Part shown: positions 1 to 9,803 of the stretch, one piece after another | Layout of the letters: the number at the start of each line of letters is the position of its first letter | Position numbering within the stretch: the stretch's first letter is position 1 | Notes under the pieces: generated by a model | Databases searched by the model: none | The model's input: only the letters and a program-made list of their open reading frames with translations | Told to the model about the DNA's origin: nothing | Source of the DNA: an uncultured Sphingomonadaceae bacterium | Lineage (GTDB): Bacteria > Pseudomonadota > Alphaproteobacteria > Sphingomonadales > Sphingomonadaceae | Assembly: GCA_946479505.1 (NCBI GenBank) | Contig: CAMLGC010000003.1 | Span: forward strand, 1-64,000 | Length of the DNA: 64,000 bases | Direction: 5' to 3' | Position numbers and translations under genes: made by a program

Positions 1-1943
1 TCGCCAACGCGATCCGCGCGCTGTCGATGGATGCGGTGGAGGCCGCCAATTCGGGGCATCCCGGCATGCCGATGGGAATGGCCGATGTCGCCACCGTCCT
101 CTTCACACGCTATCTGAAGTTCGATCCCGCCGATCCCAAATGGCCCGATCGCGACCGCTTCGTGCTCTCGGCAGGGCACGGATCGATGCTGATCTATTCG
201 CTGCTCTATCTCACCGGCTACGCGCGGCCGACGATCGACGACATCAAGGCATTCCGCCAGCTCGGCAGCCCGTGCGCGGGCCACCCTGAGAATTTCGAGC
301 TGCCCGGAATCGAATGCACGACCGGCCCGTTGGGACAGGGGCTTGGCATGGCGGTGGGAATGGCTATCGCCGAGCGGCATCTGAACGCCGGGTTCGGCGA
401 CGATCTGGTCGATCACCGCACCTGGGTGGTCGCGGGCGACGGGTGCCTGATGGAGGGCATCAACCATGAGGCGATCGGTCTGGCCGGGCATCTGAAGCTC
501 AGGCGGATGATCGTGCTGTGGGACGACAACAAGATCACGATCGACGGGCCAACCTCGCTGTCGACGAGCGAGGACGTGCCCGGGCGTTATGCTTCCGCCG
601 GCTGGCACGTCACCGAATGCGACGGGCACGATCCCGAGAGCATCGCGCGCGCGTTCGACCAGGCGGTGGACGATCCGCGGCCCTCGCTGGTGCGCTGCCG
701 CACGATCATCGGCAAGGGCGCGCCGACCAAGCAGGGCACCGCCAAGACGCATGGTTCGCCGCTGGGGGCCGAGGAGGTTGCGGGCGCGCGCGAGGCGCTG
801 GGATGGAGCGCGCCTGCGTTCGAGGTGCCGGCGCCCATCCTCGATGCGTGGCGCGAGGCTGGCGCGCGCGGCAAGGAAGCGCATGCGGCGTGGCAGGACC
901 AGCTTGCAAGTAGCGGTAGCAAAGTAGAATTCGAGCGTAGAATGGCGGGTGTCCTGCCGACGGGCGATGAGGCCGGGAAGGCGTTTGCCGCGTGGCTCGG
1001 CGACCCGCAGAAGGTCGCCACGCGCAAGGCATCCGAGCAGGTGCTCGACGTGCTGACGCCGCTCATCCCCGAAATGATCGGGGGCTCGGCCGACCTTACG
1101 GGTTCGAACAATACCAAGACCTCGGCTCTCCAGCCGCTGACGGCCGAGAATTACGGCGGCCGCTACATCTATTACGGCATCCGAGAGTTCGGCATGTCGG
1201 CGGCGATGAACGGGATGGCGCTCCACGGCGGGGTGATTCCGTTCGGGGGCACCTTCCTCGTCTTCGCCGATTATGCGCGGCCGGCGATCCGGCTGTCGGC
1301 GCTCCAGCGGGCGCGCGTCGTCTATGTGATGACGCACGATTCGATCGGGCTCGGCGAGGATGGGCCGACGCACCAGCCGATCGAGCACCTCCAGAGCCTG
1401 CGGATGATCCCCAACCTCGACGTCTATCGCCCGTGCGACCGGATCGAGACGGCCGAGTGCTGGCATCTCGCGCTCGAAAAGGCCGACGGTCCGTCGCTGC
1501 TCGCGCTGACGCGGCAGAACCTGCCGCAGCTTCGTGATGGGGGCGAGATGCTGAGCGCGCGCGGGGGCTATCGCCTTCGTGACGCCAAGGCGTCGCGCCG
1601 CGTGGTGCTGATCGCGAGCGGTTCCGAGGTCGAGATTGCGTGCGGGGTGGCTGACCGGCTCGAAGCCGAAGGGATTGGGACCGATGTCGTGTCGATGCCG
1701 TGCACCTCACGCTTCGACGCGCAGCCGGCGGAGTATCGCGCGAATATCCTGCCCGACGGCGTTCTGCGCGTCTCGATCGAGGCGGGAACGACCTTCGGCT
1801 GGGATCGCTATACGACGGCTAGCGGCATGCGCTTCGGGATCGACCGGTTCGGCGCCTCGGCACCCGCGGGCGATCTGTTCGAGCATTTCGGGCTCACCGC
1901 GGCGCAGATCGCGCCCAAAATTCTGGCGAGGTTGAACGCCTGA
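1..1943 (+). CDS. tkt: Transketolase (5' end outside window)
   Basis: Thiamine-diphosphate enzyme of the non-oxidative pentose phosphate and Calvin pathways that moves two-carbon ketol units between sugar phosphates. The reading frame is already open at base 3 and continues upstream, so the ATG at 27 is internal and only a short N-terminus is missing. Family motifs are present: [16 protein letters not shown], the ThDP/metal site [13 protein letters not shown], the pyrimidine-domain stretch [16 protein letters not shown] and the substrate-site segment [15 protein letters not shown]. The C-terminal domain is complete to the TGA at 1941. It is followed after 25 nt by gap on the same strand, fitting a glycolysis/pentose-phosphate cluster. 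Confidence 0.96.
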   Translation, partial: ANAIRALSMDAVEAANSGHPGMPMGMADVATVLFTRYLKFDPADPKWPDRDRFVLSAGHGSMLIYSLLYLTGYARPTIDDIKAFRQLGSPCAGHPENFELPGIECTTGPLGQGLGMAVGMAIAERHLNAGFGDDLVDHRTWVVAGDGCLMEGINHEAIGLAGHLKLRRMIVLWDDNKITIDGPTSLSTSEDVPGRYASAGWHVTECDGHDPESIARAFDQAVDDPRPSLVRCRTIIGKGAPTKQGTAKTHGSPLGAEEVAGAREALGWSAPAFEVPAPILDAWREAGARGKEAHAAWQDQLASSGSKVEFERRMAGVLPTGDEAGKAFAAWLGDPQKVATRKASEQVLDVLTPLIPEMIGGSADLTGSNNTKTSALQPLTAENYGGRYIYYGIREFGMSAAMNGMALHGGVIPFGGTFLVFADYARPAIRLSALQRARVVYVMTHDSIGLGEDGPTHQPIEHLQSLRMIPNLDVYRPCDRIETAECWHLALEKADGPSLLALTRQNLPQLRDGGEMLSARGGYRLRDAKASRRVVLIASGSEVEIACGVADRLEAEGIGTDVVSMPCTSRFDAQPAEYRANILPDGVLRVSIEAGTTFGWDRYTTASGMRFGIDRFGASAPAGDLFEHFGLTAAQIAPKILARLNA

Positions 1944-1968
1944 TCCCAATATCAGTGGAGAAAAGACG

Positions 1969-2979
1969 ATGAGCGTGAAGGTGGCGATCAACGGCTTCGG
2001 ACGGATCGGGCGGCTGGTTGCCCGCGCGATGCTCGAGCGCGATGACACGGGGATGGAACTGGTCGCGATCAACGATCTCGCCGATGCGAAATCGAACGCA
2101 TGGCTGTTCTCGCGCGATTCGGTCCACGGCAAATATCCCGGCGAGGTCGCGGCCGAGGGCGATCATCTGGTCGTGGACGGCAAGCGCATTCGCGTCACCG
2201 CCGAACGCGATCCCGCCAAGCTGCCGCACAAGGAGCTGGGGGTGGACCTGGTGCTCGAATGCACCGGGTTCTTCACCGATCGCGACAGCGCGCAGAAGCA
2301 TATCGATGCGGGCGCGAAGAAGGTGCTGATCTCGGCGCCCGCCAAGGGCGTGGATCTGACGGTCGTCTTCGGGGTCAACGACGACAAGCTGACCGCCGAG
2401 CACGATATCGTCTCGAACGCGTCGTGTACCACCAACTGCCTCGCGCCGGTCGCCAAGGCGTTGAACGATGCGATCGGGATCGAGCGCGGGCTGATGACGA
2501 CGATCCACGCCTATACCAATGACCAGAAGATCCTCGACCAGATCCACAAGGACCTGCGCCGTGCGCGGGCCGCGGGGATGTCGATGATTCCGACCACGAC
2601 GGGCGCGGCGCGTGCGGTCGCCGAGGTGCTGCCCGAGTTGAAGGGCAAGCTCGACGGCTCGGCGATCCGCGTGCCCGTGCCCGACGGCAGCATCATCGAC
2701 CTGACTTTCACCCCCAGCCGCGACGTGACGCGCGACGAGGTGAACGAGGTTCTGAAGAAGGCCGCTAACAGCGGACCGCTGTCGAAGGTGCTCGATTACA
2801 GCGAGGACCCGCTGGTCTCGATCGACATCGTCCACACCCCCGCCTCTTCGACCGTGGACAGCCTCGAGACCGCGGTGATCGACGGCAAGCTGGTGCGCGT
2901 CGTCTCGTGGTACGACAACGAATGGGGCTTTTCGAACCGCATGGTCGATACCGCGGGTGCGATGGCGAAGCTGATCTGA
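1969..2979 (+). CDS. gap: Glyceraldehyde-3-phosphate dehydrogenase, type I
   Basis: Catalyses NAD(P)-dependent oxidative phosphorylation of glyceraldehyde 3-phosphate. The 336 residues match the usual length. The Rossmann motif [12 protein letters not shown] is at the N-terminus, the catalytic cysteine is residue 153 in SNASCTTNC, and the C-terminal [12 protein letters not shown] signature is present. A GGAG precedes the ATG. Its TGA overlaps the ATG of the next gene by one base (TGATG), so the two are probably translationally coupled. Confidence 0.97.
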   Translation: MSVKVAINGFGRIGRLVARAMLERDDTGMELVAINDLADAKSNAWLFSRDSVHGKYPGEVAAEGDHLVVDGKRIRVTAERDPAKLPHKELGVDLVLECTGFFTDRDSAQKHIDAGAKKVLISAPAKGVDLTVVFGVNDDKLTAEHDIVSNASCTTNCLAPVAKALNDAIGIERGLMTTIHAYTNDQKILDQIHKDLRRARAAGMSMIPTTTGAARAVAEVLPELKGKLDGSAIRVPVPDGSIIDLTFTPSRDVTRDEVNEVLKKAANSGPLSKVLDYSEDPLVSIDIVHTPASSTVDSLETAVIDGKLVRVVSWYDNEWGFSNRMVDTAGAMAKLI

Positions 2980-3434
2980 TGCAGGCCGGCACCCTCGCGG
3001 GGATCGCGCGGCATGCGCGTCCGCGAGGGCCGATCGAGGTGCTCGATCGGGTCGGCGTTACGCTCGAGGGCGGCCTCGACGGCGACTTTCGCGGGGCGGT
3101 GAAGCCTGGCGGCAAGGGACGGCGGCAGGTATCGCTGATCGAGCGCGACGACTGGGCAGCGGCGATGGCCGAACTCGGGCTCGATCATCCGTGGTGGGTG
3201 CGGCGCGCGAACCTGCTCGTCGAGGATTTCGATCTGCCGCAGGTGCCGGGCACGCGGATCAGGATCGGCGCGGTGGTGCTCGAGATCACGCAGGAATGCG
3301 ATCCGTGCAGCCGGATGGAAGAGATCGCGCCGGGGCTCAAGGCGGCGCTGGCGCCCGACTGGCGCGCAGGCGCGCTCGCCAAGGTGATCGAGGGCGGCGA
3401 CATTGCCCTCGGAGATGGTATTGGGATCGAATGA
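2979..3434 (+). CDS. MOSC-domain protein
   Basis: A stand-alone MOSC domain of 151 residues. MOSC domains occur in molybdenum-cofactor sulfurases and in YiiM-like proteins handling Mo-linked sulfur or N-hydroxylated substrates. The signature cysteine segment [14 protein letters not shown] and the terminal pattern [18 protein letters not shown] are seen. The start at 2979 is chosen because it overlaps the gap stop by one base; an in-frame start exists upstream at 2907 but lies inside gap. The stop overlaps the pgk start by one base. The position between gap and pgk suggests co-expression but not a glycolytic role; the substrate is unknown. Confidence 0.88.
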   Translation: MQAGTLAGIARHARPRGPIEVLDRVGVTLEGGLDGDFRGAVKPGGKGRRQVSLIERDDWAAAMAELGLDHPWWVRRANLLVEDFDLPQVPGTRIRIGAVVLEITQECDPCSRMEEIAPGLKAALAPDWRAGALAKVIEGGDIALGDGIGIE

Positions 3435-4627
3435 TGACCGACAAAAGCTTCCGAACATTGGATGATATTGGTGACGTGACGGGCAAGCGTGTGCTCGTTC
3501 GCGAGGACCTCAACGTGCCGATGGCGGACGGCGAGGTGACCGACGATACCCGGCTGCGCGCGACGATCCCGACCGTCACCGAGCTCGCCGACAAGGGCGC
3601 GATCGTTCTCGTGCTCGCGCATTTCGGGCGGCCCAAGGGGCAGCGCAATCCGGACATGTCGCTCGCGCTCGTCACCCGGCCCTATTCGCAGGTGCTCGGC
3701 CGGCCGGTGCGCTTCATCGACTGGGACGGCGCCGAGGACGCGGTCGCGAGCCTCGAGCCGGGCGATATCGCCGTGCTGGAGAACACGCGATTCTTTGCCG
3801 GTGAAGAGAAGAACGACCCGCAAGTCGTTGATCGCTTTGCCGCCCTCGGCGATCTCTACGTCGACGATGCCTTCTCCGCCGCGCACCGCGCGCATGCCTC
3901 TACCGAGGGGCTCGCGCACAAGCTGCCTGCCTTCGCCGGCCGCGCGATGGAGGCTGAGCTCGACGCGCTCGAAAAGGCGCTCGGAAATCCCGAACATCCG
4001 GTCGCGGCGGTGGTCGGCGGCGCCAAGGTGTCGACCAAGCTCGACGTGCTCAAGCACCTCGTCGGCAAGGTCGATGCCCTCATCATCGGCGGCGGGATGG
4101 CGAACACCTTTCTCGCCGCGCGTGGGGTGAACGTCGGCAAGAGCCTGTGCGAGCACGACCTAACCGGCACGGCCGAGGCGATTCTCGATGCCGCCGACAC
4201 CGCGGGCTGCACCGTCCACCTGCCGTATGACGTGGTGGTCGCGAAGGAGTTCAGGCCCAATCCGCCGACGCGCACCGTCAATGTTCACGAGGTGGCTCCC
4301 GACGAGATGATCCTCGACATCGGCCCCGCCGCGACCGAGGCGCTCGCCGACGTGCTCAAGACGTGCCGCACGCTCGTCTGGAACGGCCCGCTCGGCGCCT
4401 TCGAGACGCCGCCCTTCGATGCCGCCACCGTTGCGCTCGCCCGCACGGCGGCGGCGCTCACCAAGGAGGGCCAGCTCGTCTCGGTCGCAGGCGGCGGCGA
4501 TACGGTGGCGGCGCTCAACCAGGCGGGTGTTGCCGACGATTTCAGCTTCGTCTCGACCGCGGGCGGCGCGTTCCTCGAATGGATGGAGGGGAAGGAATTG
4601 CCGGGGGTCGCCGCGCTCTCGCGCTGA
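3434..4627 (+). CDS. pgk: Phosphoglycerate kinase
   Basis: Transfers phosphate between 1,3-bisphosphoglycerate and ADP. From the ATG at 3434 the protein has 397 residues, the usual length; the frame also has an ATG at 3431 and stays open further upstream inside the MOSC gene. Recognised are REDLNVPM near residue 25, the hinge region [22 protein letters not shown], and the C-terminal nucleotide-binding segment [11 protein letters not shown]. It starts on the MOSC stop codon (TGATG overlap), so gap, MOSC and pgk read as one tightly packed unit. Confidence 0.96.
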   Translation: MTDKSFRTLDDIGDVTGKRVLVREDLNVPMADGEVTDDTRLRATIPTVTELADKGAIVLVLAHFGRPKGQRNPDMSLALVTRPYSQVLGRPVRFIDWDGAEDAVASLEPGDIAVLENTRFFAGEEKNDPQVVDRFAALGDLYVDDAFSAAHRAHASTEGLAHKLPAFAGRAMEAELDALEKALGNPEHPVAAVVGGAKVSTKLDVLKHLVGKVDALIIGGGMANTFLAARGVNVGKSLCEHDLTGTAEAILDAADTAGCTVHLPYDVVVAKEFRPNPPTRTVNVHEVAPDEMILDIGPAATEALADVLKTCRTLVWNGPLGAFETPPFDAATVALARTAAALTKEGQLVSVAGGGDTVAALNQAGVADDFSFVSTAGGAFLEWMEGKELPGVAALSR

Positions 4628-4669
4628 CCTGGATGCGCGAACGCGCGCATTGCCGTGGATGGGCGGCCT

Positions 4670-4691
4670 GATTATCACGCCCGGCATAATC
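4670..4691. promoter_or_regulatory. Dyad upstream of aldolase gene
   Basis: A perfect 6-bp inverted repeat, GATTAT and ATAATC separated by 10 bases, lies in the 84-nt gap between pgk and the aldolase gene, about 20 nt before the start codon. It is AT-rich against a GC-rich background and could be an operator. No regulator is identified. Confidence 0.35.
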
Positions 4692-4711
4692 ACAAGGGAA
4701 GGGAAGGCCCG

Positions 4712-5626
4712 ATGACGATGACGCCCGCCGTGAAGGCAATTCTCGACAGATACGAATCGGACAATCCGGGCACCAAGGCGAACCTCGCGCGCATTCTGAT
4801 GCAGGGGCGGCTGGGGGGCACGGGCAAGCTGCTCATCCTGCCCGTCGACCAGGGGTTCGAGCACGGCCCGGCGCGGAGCTTTTCGGTCAATCCCGCGGCC
4901 TACGATCCCCATTATCACTACAGCCTCGCGATCGACGCGGGGCTTTCGGCCTATGCCGCGCCGCTCGGCATGATCGAGGCGGGGGCCGACACCTTCGCGG
5001 GGCAGATCCCGACGATCCTCAAGGCCAATTCCGCAAATAGCTGGGCGACGGCCAGGGACCAGGCGGTGACCGCGGGGGTGGACGATGCGCTGCGGCTCGG
5101 CTGCGCGGCGATCGGCTTCACAGTCTATCCTGCATCCGAGCATTTCTTCGAGCTCGCCGAGGAAATCCGTGAGCTGTCGGCCCAGGCCAAGTCGGTCGGG
5201 CTGGCGACCGTGATCTGGTCGTATCCGCGCGGCGGCGAGCTCACCAAGGAGGGCGAGCTCGCGCTCGATGTCGGCGCCTATGCCGCGCACATGGCGGCGC
5301 TGCTCGGCGCGCATATCATCAAGGTGAAGCTGCCGAGCGATCATATCGAGCAGAAGGATGCGCAAAAGGCCTATGACGGCCGCGACTGGTCGAAACAGTC
5401 GGATCGCGTCCGCCATGTTGTCCAGTCGTGCTTCAATGGGCGGCGGATCGTGGTTTTTTCGGGCGGTGCGGCGAAGGGGATCGACGCGGTCTATCAGGAC
5501 GCGCGCGACATCCGCGACGGCGGCGGCAACGGCTCGATCATCGGCCGCAACACCTTCCAGCGCCCGCGCGACGAGGCGCTGGCGATGCTCGACCGGCTGG
5601 TCCGCATCTACAAGGGCGAGGAATGA
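4712..5626 (+). CDS. Class I fructose-bisphosphate aldolase
   Basis: Schiff-base aldolase that reversibly cleaves fructose 1,6-bisphosphate, of the DhnA/archaeal-like class I type rather than the zinc-dependent class II type. From the ATG at 4712, preceded by the purine-rich GGGAAGGG, it has 304 residues. Seen are LLILPVDQGFEHGPARSF near residue 42, IIKVKLPSDHIE (candidate Schiff-base lysine region) and the phosphate-binding stretch VVFSGGAAKG. In-frame sequence back to 4655 lacks homology-like character, so the later start is preferred. It ends with a 4-nt ATGA overlap with the methyltransferase gene and completes a tkt-gap-pgk-aldolase cluster. Confidence 0.93.
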   Translation: MTMTPAVKAILDRYESDNPGTKANLARILMQGRLGGTGKLLILPVDQGFEHGPARSFSVNPAAYDPHYHYSLAIDAGLSAYAAPLGMIEAGADTFAGQIPTILKANSANSWATARDQAVTAGVDDALRLGCAAIGFTVYPASEHFFELAEEIRELSAQAKSVGLATVIWSYPRGGELTKEGELALDVGAYAAHMAALLGAHIIKVKLPSDHIEQKDAQKAYDGRDWSKQSDRVRHVVQSCFNGRRIVVFSGGAAKGIDAVYQDARDIRDGGGNGSIIGRNTFQRPRDEALAMLDRLVRIYKGEE

Positions 5627-6288
5627 GCGACGCGCGCTGGACCGAGGTCGATCGCTATATCGAGGGCAAGCTGCTCGGGCACGATCCGGCGCTCGAGGCG
5701 GCGCTCACGGACAACGAGGCGGGCGGGCTGCCCGCGATCGACGTGTCGCCGGTGCAGGGGCGGTTTCTGCACCTGCTGGCGCTTGCCGGACAGGCGAAGC
5801 GCGTGCTCGAAGTGGGCACGCTCGGCGGCTATTCGACGATCGAGCTCGCGCGCGGCCTTGCCGAGGGCGGGCGCGTGGTGACGCTCGAACTCGATCCGCA
5901 CCATGCCGAGGTGGCGCAGGCGAACGTCGCGCGGGCAGGGCTCGCCGATCGGGTCGAGATACGCGTCGGCCGGGCGGCGGATACGCTCGCAGCGATGGTC
6001 GCGGCGGGCGAGGCGCCGTTCGACCTGATCTTCATCGATGCCGACAAGCCGGGCAACCCGACCTATTTCGCGCATGCGATCGACCTCGCCCGGCCGGGGA
6101 CGATCATTCTCGTCGACAATGTCGTGCGCGAGGGACGCGTGCTCGACGGCGGGAGCGAGGACCCCGCGATCGAGGGCACGCGCGCGCTGTTCGATGCGCT
6201 GGCCAACGAGCCGCGGGTGGTGGCGACGGCGCTTCAGACGGTCGGCGCGAAGAAATGGGACGGTTTCGTGATGGCGGTGGTGCGCTAG
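5623..6288 (+). CDS. Class I SAM-dependent O-methyltransferase
   Basis: A 221-residue methyltransferase of the caffeoyl-CoA/catechol O-methyltransferase type (Methyltransf_3). The SAM-binding motif VLEVGTLGGYSTIELARGL is followed by the acidic VVTLELDP, and LIFIDADKPGNPTYF carries the metal-binding Asp residues. The ATG overlaps the aldolase stop by 4 nt, so it is likely translated together with it. The acceptor substrate cannot be told from sequence. Confidence 0.9.
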   Translation: MSDARWTEVDRYIEGKLLGHDPALEAALTDNEAGGLPAIDVSPVQGRFLHLLALAGQAKRVLEVGTLGGYSTIELARGLAEGGRVVTLELDPHHAEVAQANVARAGLADRVEIRVGRAADTLAAMVAAGEAPFDLIFIDADKPGNPTYFAHAIDLARPGTIILVDNVVREGRVLDGGSEDPAIEGTRALFDALANEPRVVATALQTVGAKKWDGFVMAVVR

Positions 6289-6373
6289 GCTTCCGAACCG
6301 TCCGCCCACGCGCTCCGACGCCCGTGGAACGCAGCGAAAGCAGCGCTACGTCCCCCCTGATTTGTCCCTCTCC

Positions 6374-6407
6374 GAACGCCGTGCGTATCGGGCACGGCCG
6401 TTCGGTC
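6374..6407. repeat. Imperfect inverted repeat
   Basis: CCGAAC-G-CCGTGC and GCACGG-CC-GTTCGG form a 12-bp hairpin with a small internal bulge and a 7-nt loop, downstream of the methyltransferase gene. There is no T-run after it, so it is not a classical intrinsic terminator, though it could still end transcription of the sugar-phosphate cluster. Nothing else was recognised in 6289-6440. Confidence 0.4.
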
Positions 6408-6440
6408 GGCGAAACCGTCGACGCGCGCAGATCAACCGAA

Positions 6441-6680
6441 TCAAAGAGCGATGCGCAGCATGGCACCGATGCGGGGCTGTAGGACAGCGAAAAGAACGAA
6501 TGGGGAATATCTAGACGAATGGTAGCTGGTGTTGATCTCGACCGTGTCGAAATGCTCGGCATAGTGTTGGAACCAGTGCTTGACGGCGCGCTTCGCGGGA
6601 TAGAAGGCCCCGCGCCAGTGGCGGTGGATCCAGCCCGAGCAGCCGATCCGGATCGGCGCGGGCGAAGCGGAGTGGGGCAT
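6441..6680 (-). pseudogene. DUF72 (YecE-like) gene remnant
   Basis: The first ~50 residues of this 79-codon frame match the start of DUF72/YecE proteins: IRIGCSGWIHRHWRGAFYPAK, then HWFQHYAEHFDTVEINTSYH. DUF72 proteins are normally about 240-300 residues, and the match stops near base 6530; the rest up to the stop at 6441 has no DUF72 character and no continuation was found in the other frames. It is therefore a truncated remnant rather than a working gene. Its start codon overlaps the divergent thiE-like start by 2 nt, so the thiE ribosome-binding site lies in its antisense codons. Confidence 0.75.
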
Positions 6681-7371
6681 GATGGTCTCCCAGGACGACG
6701 ACGATCTCGACGATAACGCATTGGAAGGGTTCGCGGATCGTTTCGAACGGGACGACGCACGGGGGCCATGGCAGCTCTATCTGATCTCACCGCTCGACGT
6801 GGGCGGCGATTTCGCTGCGAGGCTCGAGCGCGCGCTCGGCGCCGGGCCGGTCGCGGCGTTCCAATTTCGCGTGAAGGGCCTGGACCAGCACGAGGCGGCA
6901 CGGCGGGCCGAGCCGCTTCAGGCGATCTGCGCTGCGCACGACGTGGCGTTCATCGTCAACGACAGCGTCAGTCTTGCGAAACGCCTCGGCGCCGATGGCG
7001 TGCATCTGGGGCAGGGCGATGGTGATCCGCGTGAAGCGCGCGCGGTGCTGGGCCCATCGGCGCAGATCGGGGTGACCTGCCACGACAGCCGCCATCTCGC
7101 GATGGGTGCGGGCGAGGCGGGCGCCGACTACGTGGCGTTCGGGAGCTTCTATCCGACAACGACCAAGGAGGTGCGGCACCGCGCCGACCCGACGATCCTC
7201 TCGTGGTGGGCGACGCTGTTCGAGATACCGTGCGTCGCGATCGGCGGGATCACGCCCGGCAATGCGGCACCGCTGGTGAAAGCGGGGGCGGATTTTCTCG
7301 CCGTCTCGGGCGCGGTGTGGAACGGCGATGAGGGTGCGGCGGTGAAGGCGTTCGCTGAGTTGCTGGGCTGA
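6679..7371 (+). CDS. thiE: Thiamine-phosphate synthase (ThiE family)
   Basis: TIM-barrel enzyme joining the hydroxymethylpyrimidine pyrophosphate and thiazole phosphate halves of thiamine. The 230 residues contain the family landmarks FQFRVKG, FIVNDSVSLAKRLGADGVHLGQ, IGVTCHD, DYVAFGSFYPTTTK and IGGITPGNAAPLVKAGADF. An acidic N-terminal extension of about 30 residues (DDDDLDDN) precedes the barrel. GGAG at 6669-6672 supports the ATG at 6679; a second ATG follows at 6682. No TPP riboswitch elements were recognised upstream. It could instead be a TenI-like relative, since other thi genes are absent nearby. Confidence 0.85.
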   Translation: MMVSQDDDDLDDNALEGFADRFERDDARGPWQLYLISPLDVGGDFAARLERALGAGPVAAFQFRVKGLDQHEAARRAEPLQAICAAHDVAFIVNDSVSLAKRLGADGVHLGQGDGDPREARAVLGPSAQIGVTCHDSRHLAMGAGEAGADYVAFGSFYPTTTKEVRHRADPTILSWWATLFEIPCVAIGGITPGNAAPLVKAGADFLAVSGAVWNGDEGAAVKAFAELLG

Positions 7372-7394
7372 ACCGGATTTCGGCCAAGCCAGTG

Positions 7395-7466
7395 CTCCCG
7401 CGAAGGCGGGAGCCCGGAACTATAATCGACGACCCTCGAAACTCTGGGTTCCCGCCTTCGCGGGAA
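7395..7466. repeat. Dispersed palindromic repeat, locus 1
   Basis: Two inverted copies of a short palindrome: CTCCCGCGAAGGCGGGAG at 7395-7412 and TTCCCGCCTTCGCGGGAA at 7449-7466. Each can fold alone and the two can pair with each other. They lie between thiE and the L,D-transpeptidase gene. The same core recurs at several other places in the window. No terminator T-tract follows. Confidence 0.8.
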
Positions 7467-7532
7467 CACAGATGCGGGAAACCACCGCGCGATTCGTGGG
7501 TTCATTGCTGACGCGTATCGTCAGGAGTGCCC

Positions 7533-8546
7533 ATGTCCCAATCCGTGCTCGCCGCCGCCGGCCTCGTTCTTTCGTCTATCGGTCTGGTCGGAGCGGCGCC
7601 CGCGCCGGCCCCTGCCGCCGAGACGCCGCAGATCGATCTCGGTATCCTCAAGGCGCAGGTGATCCTCGACCATCTCGCGTTCGGCCCCGGGGTGCTCGAC
7701 GGAAGGATGGGCCGATCCACGGTCGCGGCGATCAAGGGATTTCAGGAAACCCGCGGCCTGAAGCAGACGGGCAAGCTCGACCAGGCCACCGTTCGCGCGC
7801 TCTCCCGCTACGACAAGGTCAAGCCGACCCGCACGCTTCGGCTGACCGCCAAGGCGCTGTCGGGGCCGTACACCTATCCGATGCCGGACGATCCGGAGGA
7901 GAAAGCGAAGCTCGACGGGCTCAACTACCGCTCACCGATGGAGAAGCTCGCCGAGATGTTCCACACCACGCCCGAGGTGCTGCTCGCGCTCAACAGCCCC
8001 GAGACGAAGCTCGCCCCCGGCACGCCTGTGGTGTTCCCCAACGCGCTTCCGACCTCGCGCGATTATGATCCGTCGCTGCCCGAGGATTGGCGCGCGACGC
8101 TCACCATGCTCAACGTCGACGCAAACCAGCCCGAGGGAGCGAAGATCGTCGTCGACAAGTCCGATTCGGTGCTCCGCGTGCTCGACGACGAGGGCAAGCT
8201 GGTCGCGCAGTTCACGGCGACGATGGGGAGCACACACGATCCGCTCCCGATCGGGCATTGGAAGATCAACGGCCCGGACTACAACCCCAAGTTCCACTAC
8301 AATCCCGACCTGTTCTGGGATGCCGATGCGGGCGACGAAGAGGCGCTGCTGCCGCCCGGGCCGAACGGGCCGGTGGGGGTGATCTGGCTCGACCTTTCCA
8401 AGGAGCATTACGGCATTCACGGCACCGGCGAACCGACCACGATCGGCCGCGCCGAAAGCCACGGCTGCATCCGCCTGACCAATTGGGACGCGGCGCGGCT
8501 TTCGATGATGGTCAAGCCGGGAACGCCTGCTATCTTCCAGCCATAG
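7533..8546 (+). CDS. L,D-transpeptidase (YkuD) with peptidoglycan-binding domain
   Basis: Exported cell-wall enzyme that makes 3-3 cross-links or attaches proteins to peptidoglycan. The 337 residues run: signal peptide (to about residue 30, ending APAAE), a PG_binding_1-type domain (AQVILDHLAFGPGVLDGRMG... to about residue 95), a linker, then a YkuD domain with HGTGEPTTIGRAESHGCIRL, where His and Cys of SHGC are catalytic. The ATG at 7533 is preceded by AGGAG at 5-nt spacing; a GTG two codons earlier is less likely. The next gene is also a cell-wall hydrolase type. Confidence 0.92.
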   Translation: MSQSVLAAAGLVLSSIGLVGAAPAPAPAAETPQIDLGILKAQVILDHLAFGPGVLDGRMGRSTVAAIKGFQETRGLKQTGKLDQATVRALSRYDKVKPTRTLRLTAKALSGPYTYPMPDDPEEKAKLDGLNYRSPMEKLAEMFHTTPEVLLALNSPETKLAPGTPVVFPNALPTSRDYDPSLPEDWRATLTMLNVDANQPEGAKIVVDKSDSVLRVLDDEGKLVAQFTATMGSTHDPLPIGHWKINGPDYNPKFHYNPDLFWDADAGDEEALLPPGPNGPVGVIWLDLSKEHYGIHGTGEPTTIGRAESHGCIRLTNWDAARLSMMVKPGTPAIFQP

Positions 8547-8576
8547 CGCGCGGAAAGGCGCGGGCGGGAACGTGGC

Positions 8577-9179
8577 ATGAACAAGCTCGGCTGGGGAATT
8601 CTGATCGCGATCGTGGTCGTGCTCGGCGGGTTCCTGTCGATCACGCGGTTCGGAGGCGGCGGCGAGAGGCCGTCGGCACAGCCGGTCGTGCCCGCGCCCG
8701 AAGAGGCCGACGCGGCACCCGATGCCTCGGTCGCGGGGATGCTCGGCGTGCCCGTCCAAGGTGTGGCACGGTCGGCGATTGGCGATAATTGGGGCGATCC
8801 ACGCGAGGGCGGCGCGCGCGCGCACCATGGGATCGACATCATGGCGCCCGGCGGCACGCTGGTCGTCGCGGCAGCGCCCGGGACGGTCGAGAAGCTGTTC
8901 GAAAGCGATGCCGGCGGAACGACTCTCTACGTCCGCTCGCCGGACAAAAAGTGGCAATATTATTATGCCCATCTCGCCGGCTACGCGCCGGGGATGCACG
9001 AAGGGCTGATCGTCAAGCGCGGCGATCCGCTCGGCTATGTCGGCGATACGGGCAATGCGGGCGCAGGCAATTACCACCTGCATTTCGGCGTGGCGCGGAT
9101 GCGGCCCGCCGACGGATGGTGGCAGGGCCGGCCGATCAATCCCTATCCGCTGCTTGCCGCACGCGCGGTGGGACGGTAA
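8577..9179 (+). CDS. M23-family metallopeptidase, membrane-anchored
   Basis: LytM-like zinc peptidase domain acting on peptidoglycan peptides, or a divergent amidase activator. The 200 residues have an N-terminal membrane anchor (GWGILIAIVVVLGGFLSI), a Pro/Ala-rich linker and the M23 core HHGIDIMAPGGT (zinc ligands H and D), YYAHLAGY and YHLHFGVARM (H-x-H ligands). All expected metal ligands are present, so it is probably active. It lies 30 nt after the L,D-transpeptidase gene and may be co-transcribed with it. Confidence 0.92.
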   Translation: MNKLGWGILIAIVVVLGGFLSITRFGGGGERPSAQPVVPAPEEADAAPDASVAGMLGVPVQGVARSAIGDNWGDPREGGARAHHGIDIMAPGGTLVVAAAPGTVEKLFESDAGGTTLYVRSPDKKWQYYYAHLAGYAPGMHEGLIVKRGDPLGYVGDTGNAGAGNYHLHFGVARMRPADGWWQGRPINPYPLLAARAVGR

Positions 9180-9236
9180 GGGGCCGCACTCGGTGCGCCG
9201 GCGCGTGCCCTTGGCTCTTTCCAGCAGGTTGAACCC

Positions 9237-9803
9237 ATGAAGATCAGCGGCGTGGACATCCGTCCCGGCAATATCATCGAATATGAAGACGGCATCTGGC
9301 GCGCGGTCAAGATCCAGCACACCCAGCCGGGCAAGGGCGGCGCCTACATGCAGGTCGAGATGAAGAACCTCATCGACGGCCGCAAGACCAACGTTCGTTT
9401 CCGCTCGGCCGAGACCGTCGAGCGGGTGCGGCTCGACACCAAGGATTTCCAGTTTCTGTTCGCAGACGGCGACATGCTGACCTTCATGGACAAGGACACC
9501 TACGAGCAGATCACGCTGCCGAGCGATCTGCTGGGTGATGCCGCGGCCTTCCTGCAGGACGGGATGGACGTGGTGATGGAGCTTCACGACGAGAAGCCGA
9601 TTTCGGTCCAGCTTCCCGATCAGATCGAGGCCGAGGTGGTCGAGGCCGATGCGGTGGTGAAGGGGCAGACGGCGTCGTCGAGCTACAAGCCCGCGATCCT
9701 CGACAATGGCGTGCGCGTGATGGTGCCGCCGCACATCAGCGCGGGAACCCGCATCGTCGTCGATGTGTATGAGCAGACCTATGTGAAACGGGCCGAGGGA
9801 TAA
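9237..9803 (+). CDS. efp: Elongation factor P
   Basis: Translation factor that relieves ribosome stalling at polyproline. The 188 residues fit the family. The KOW-like N-terminal domain, the modifiable loop region [20 protein letters not shown], where the lysine in PGKGG corresponds to the usual modification site, and the C-terminal OB folds are all present. The stop codon overlaps the next ATG by one base. Confidence 0.96.
   Translation: MKISGVDIRPGNIIEYEDGIWRAVKIQHTQPGKGGAYMQVEMKNLIDGRKTNVRFRSAETVERVRLDTKDFQFLFADGDMLTFMDKDTYEQITLPSDLLGDAAAFLQDGMDVVMELHDEKPISVQLPDQIEAEVVEADAVVKGQTASSSYKPAILDNGVRVMVPPHISAGTRIVVDVYEQTYVKRAEG

Noticed and set aside
3191..3433. N-terminally extended phosphoglycerate kinase
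   Set aside because: The in-frame extension overlaps the MOSC gene and has Arg-rich shadow composition; start at 3434 gives the family length.
6289..6678. TPP riboswitch upstream of the thiE-like gene
   Set aside because: The conserved CTGAGA and nearby pyrimidine-sensing elements were not found; the stretch contains a DUF72 remnant and an unrelated hairpin.
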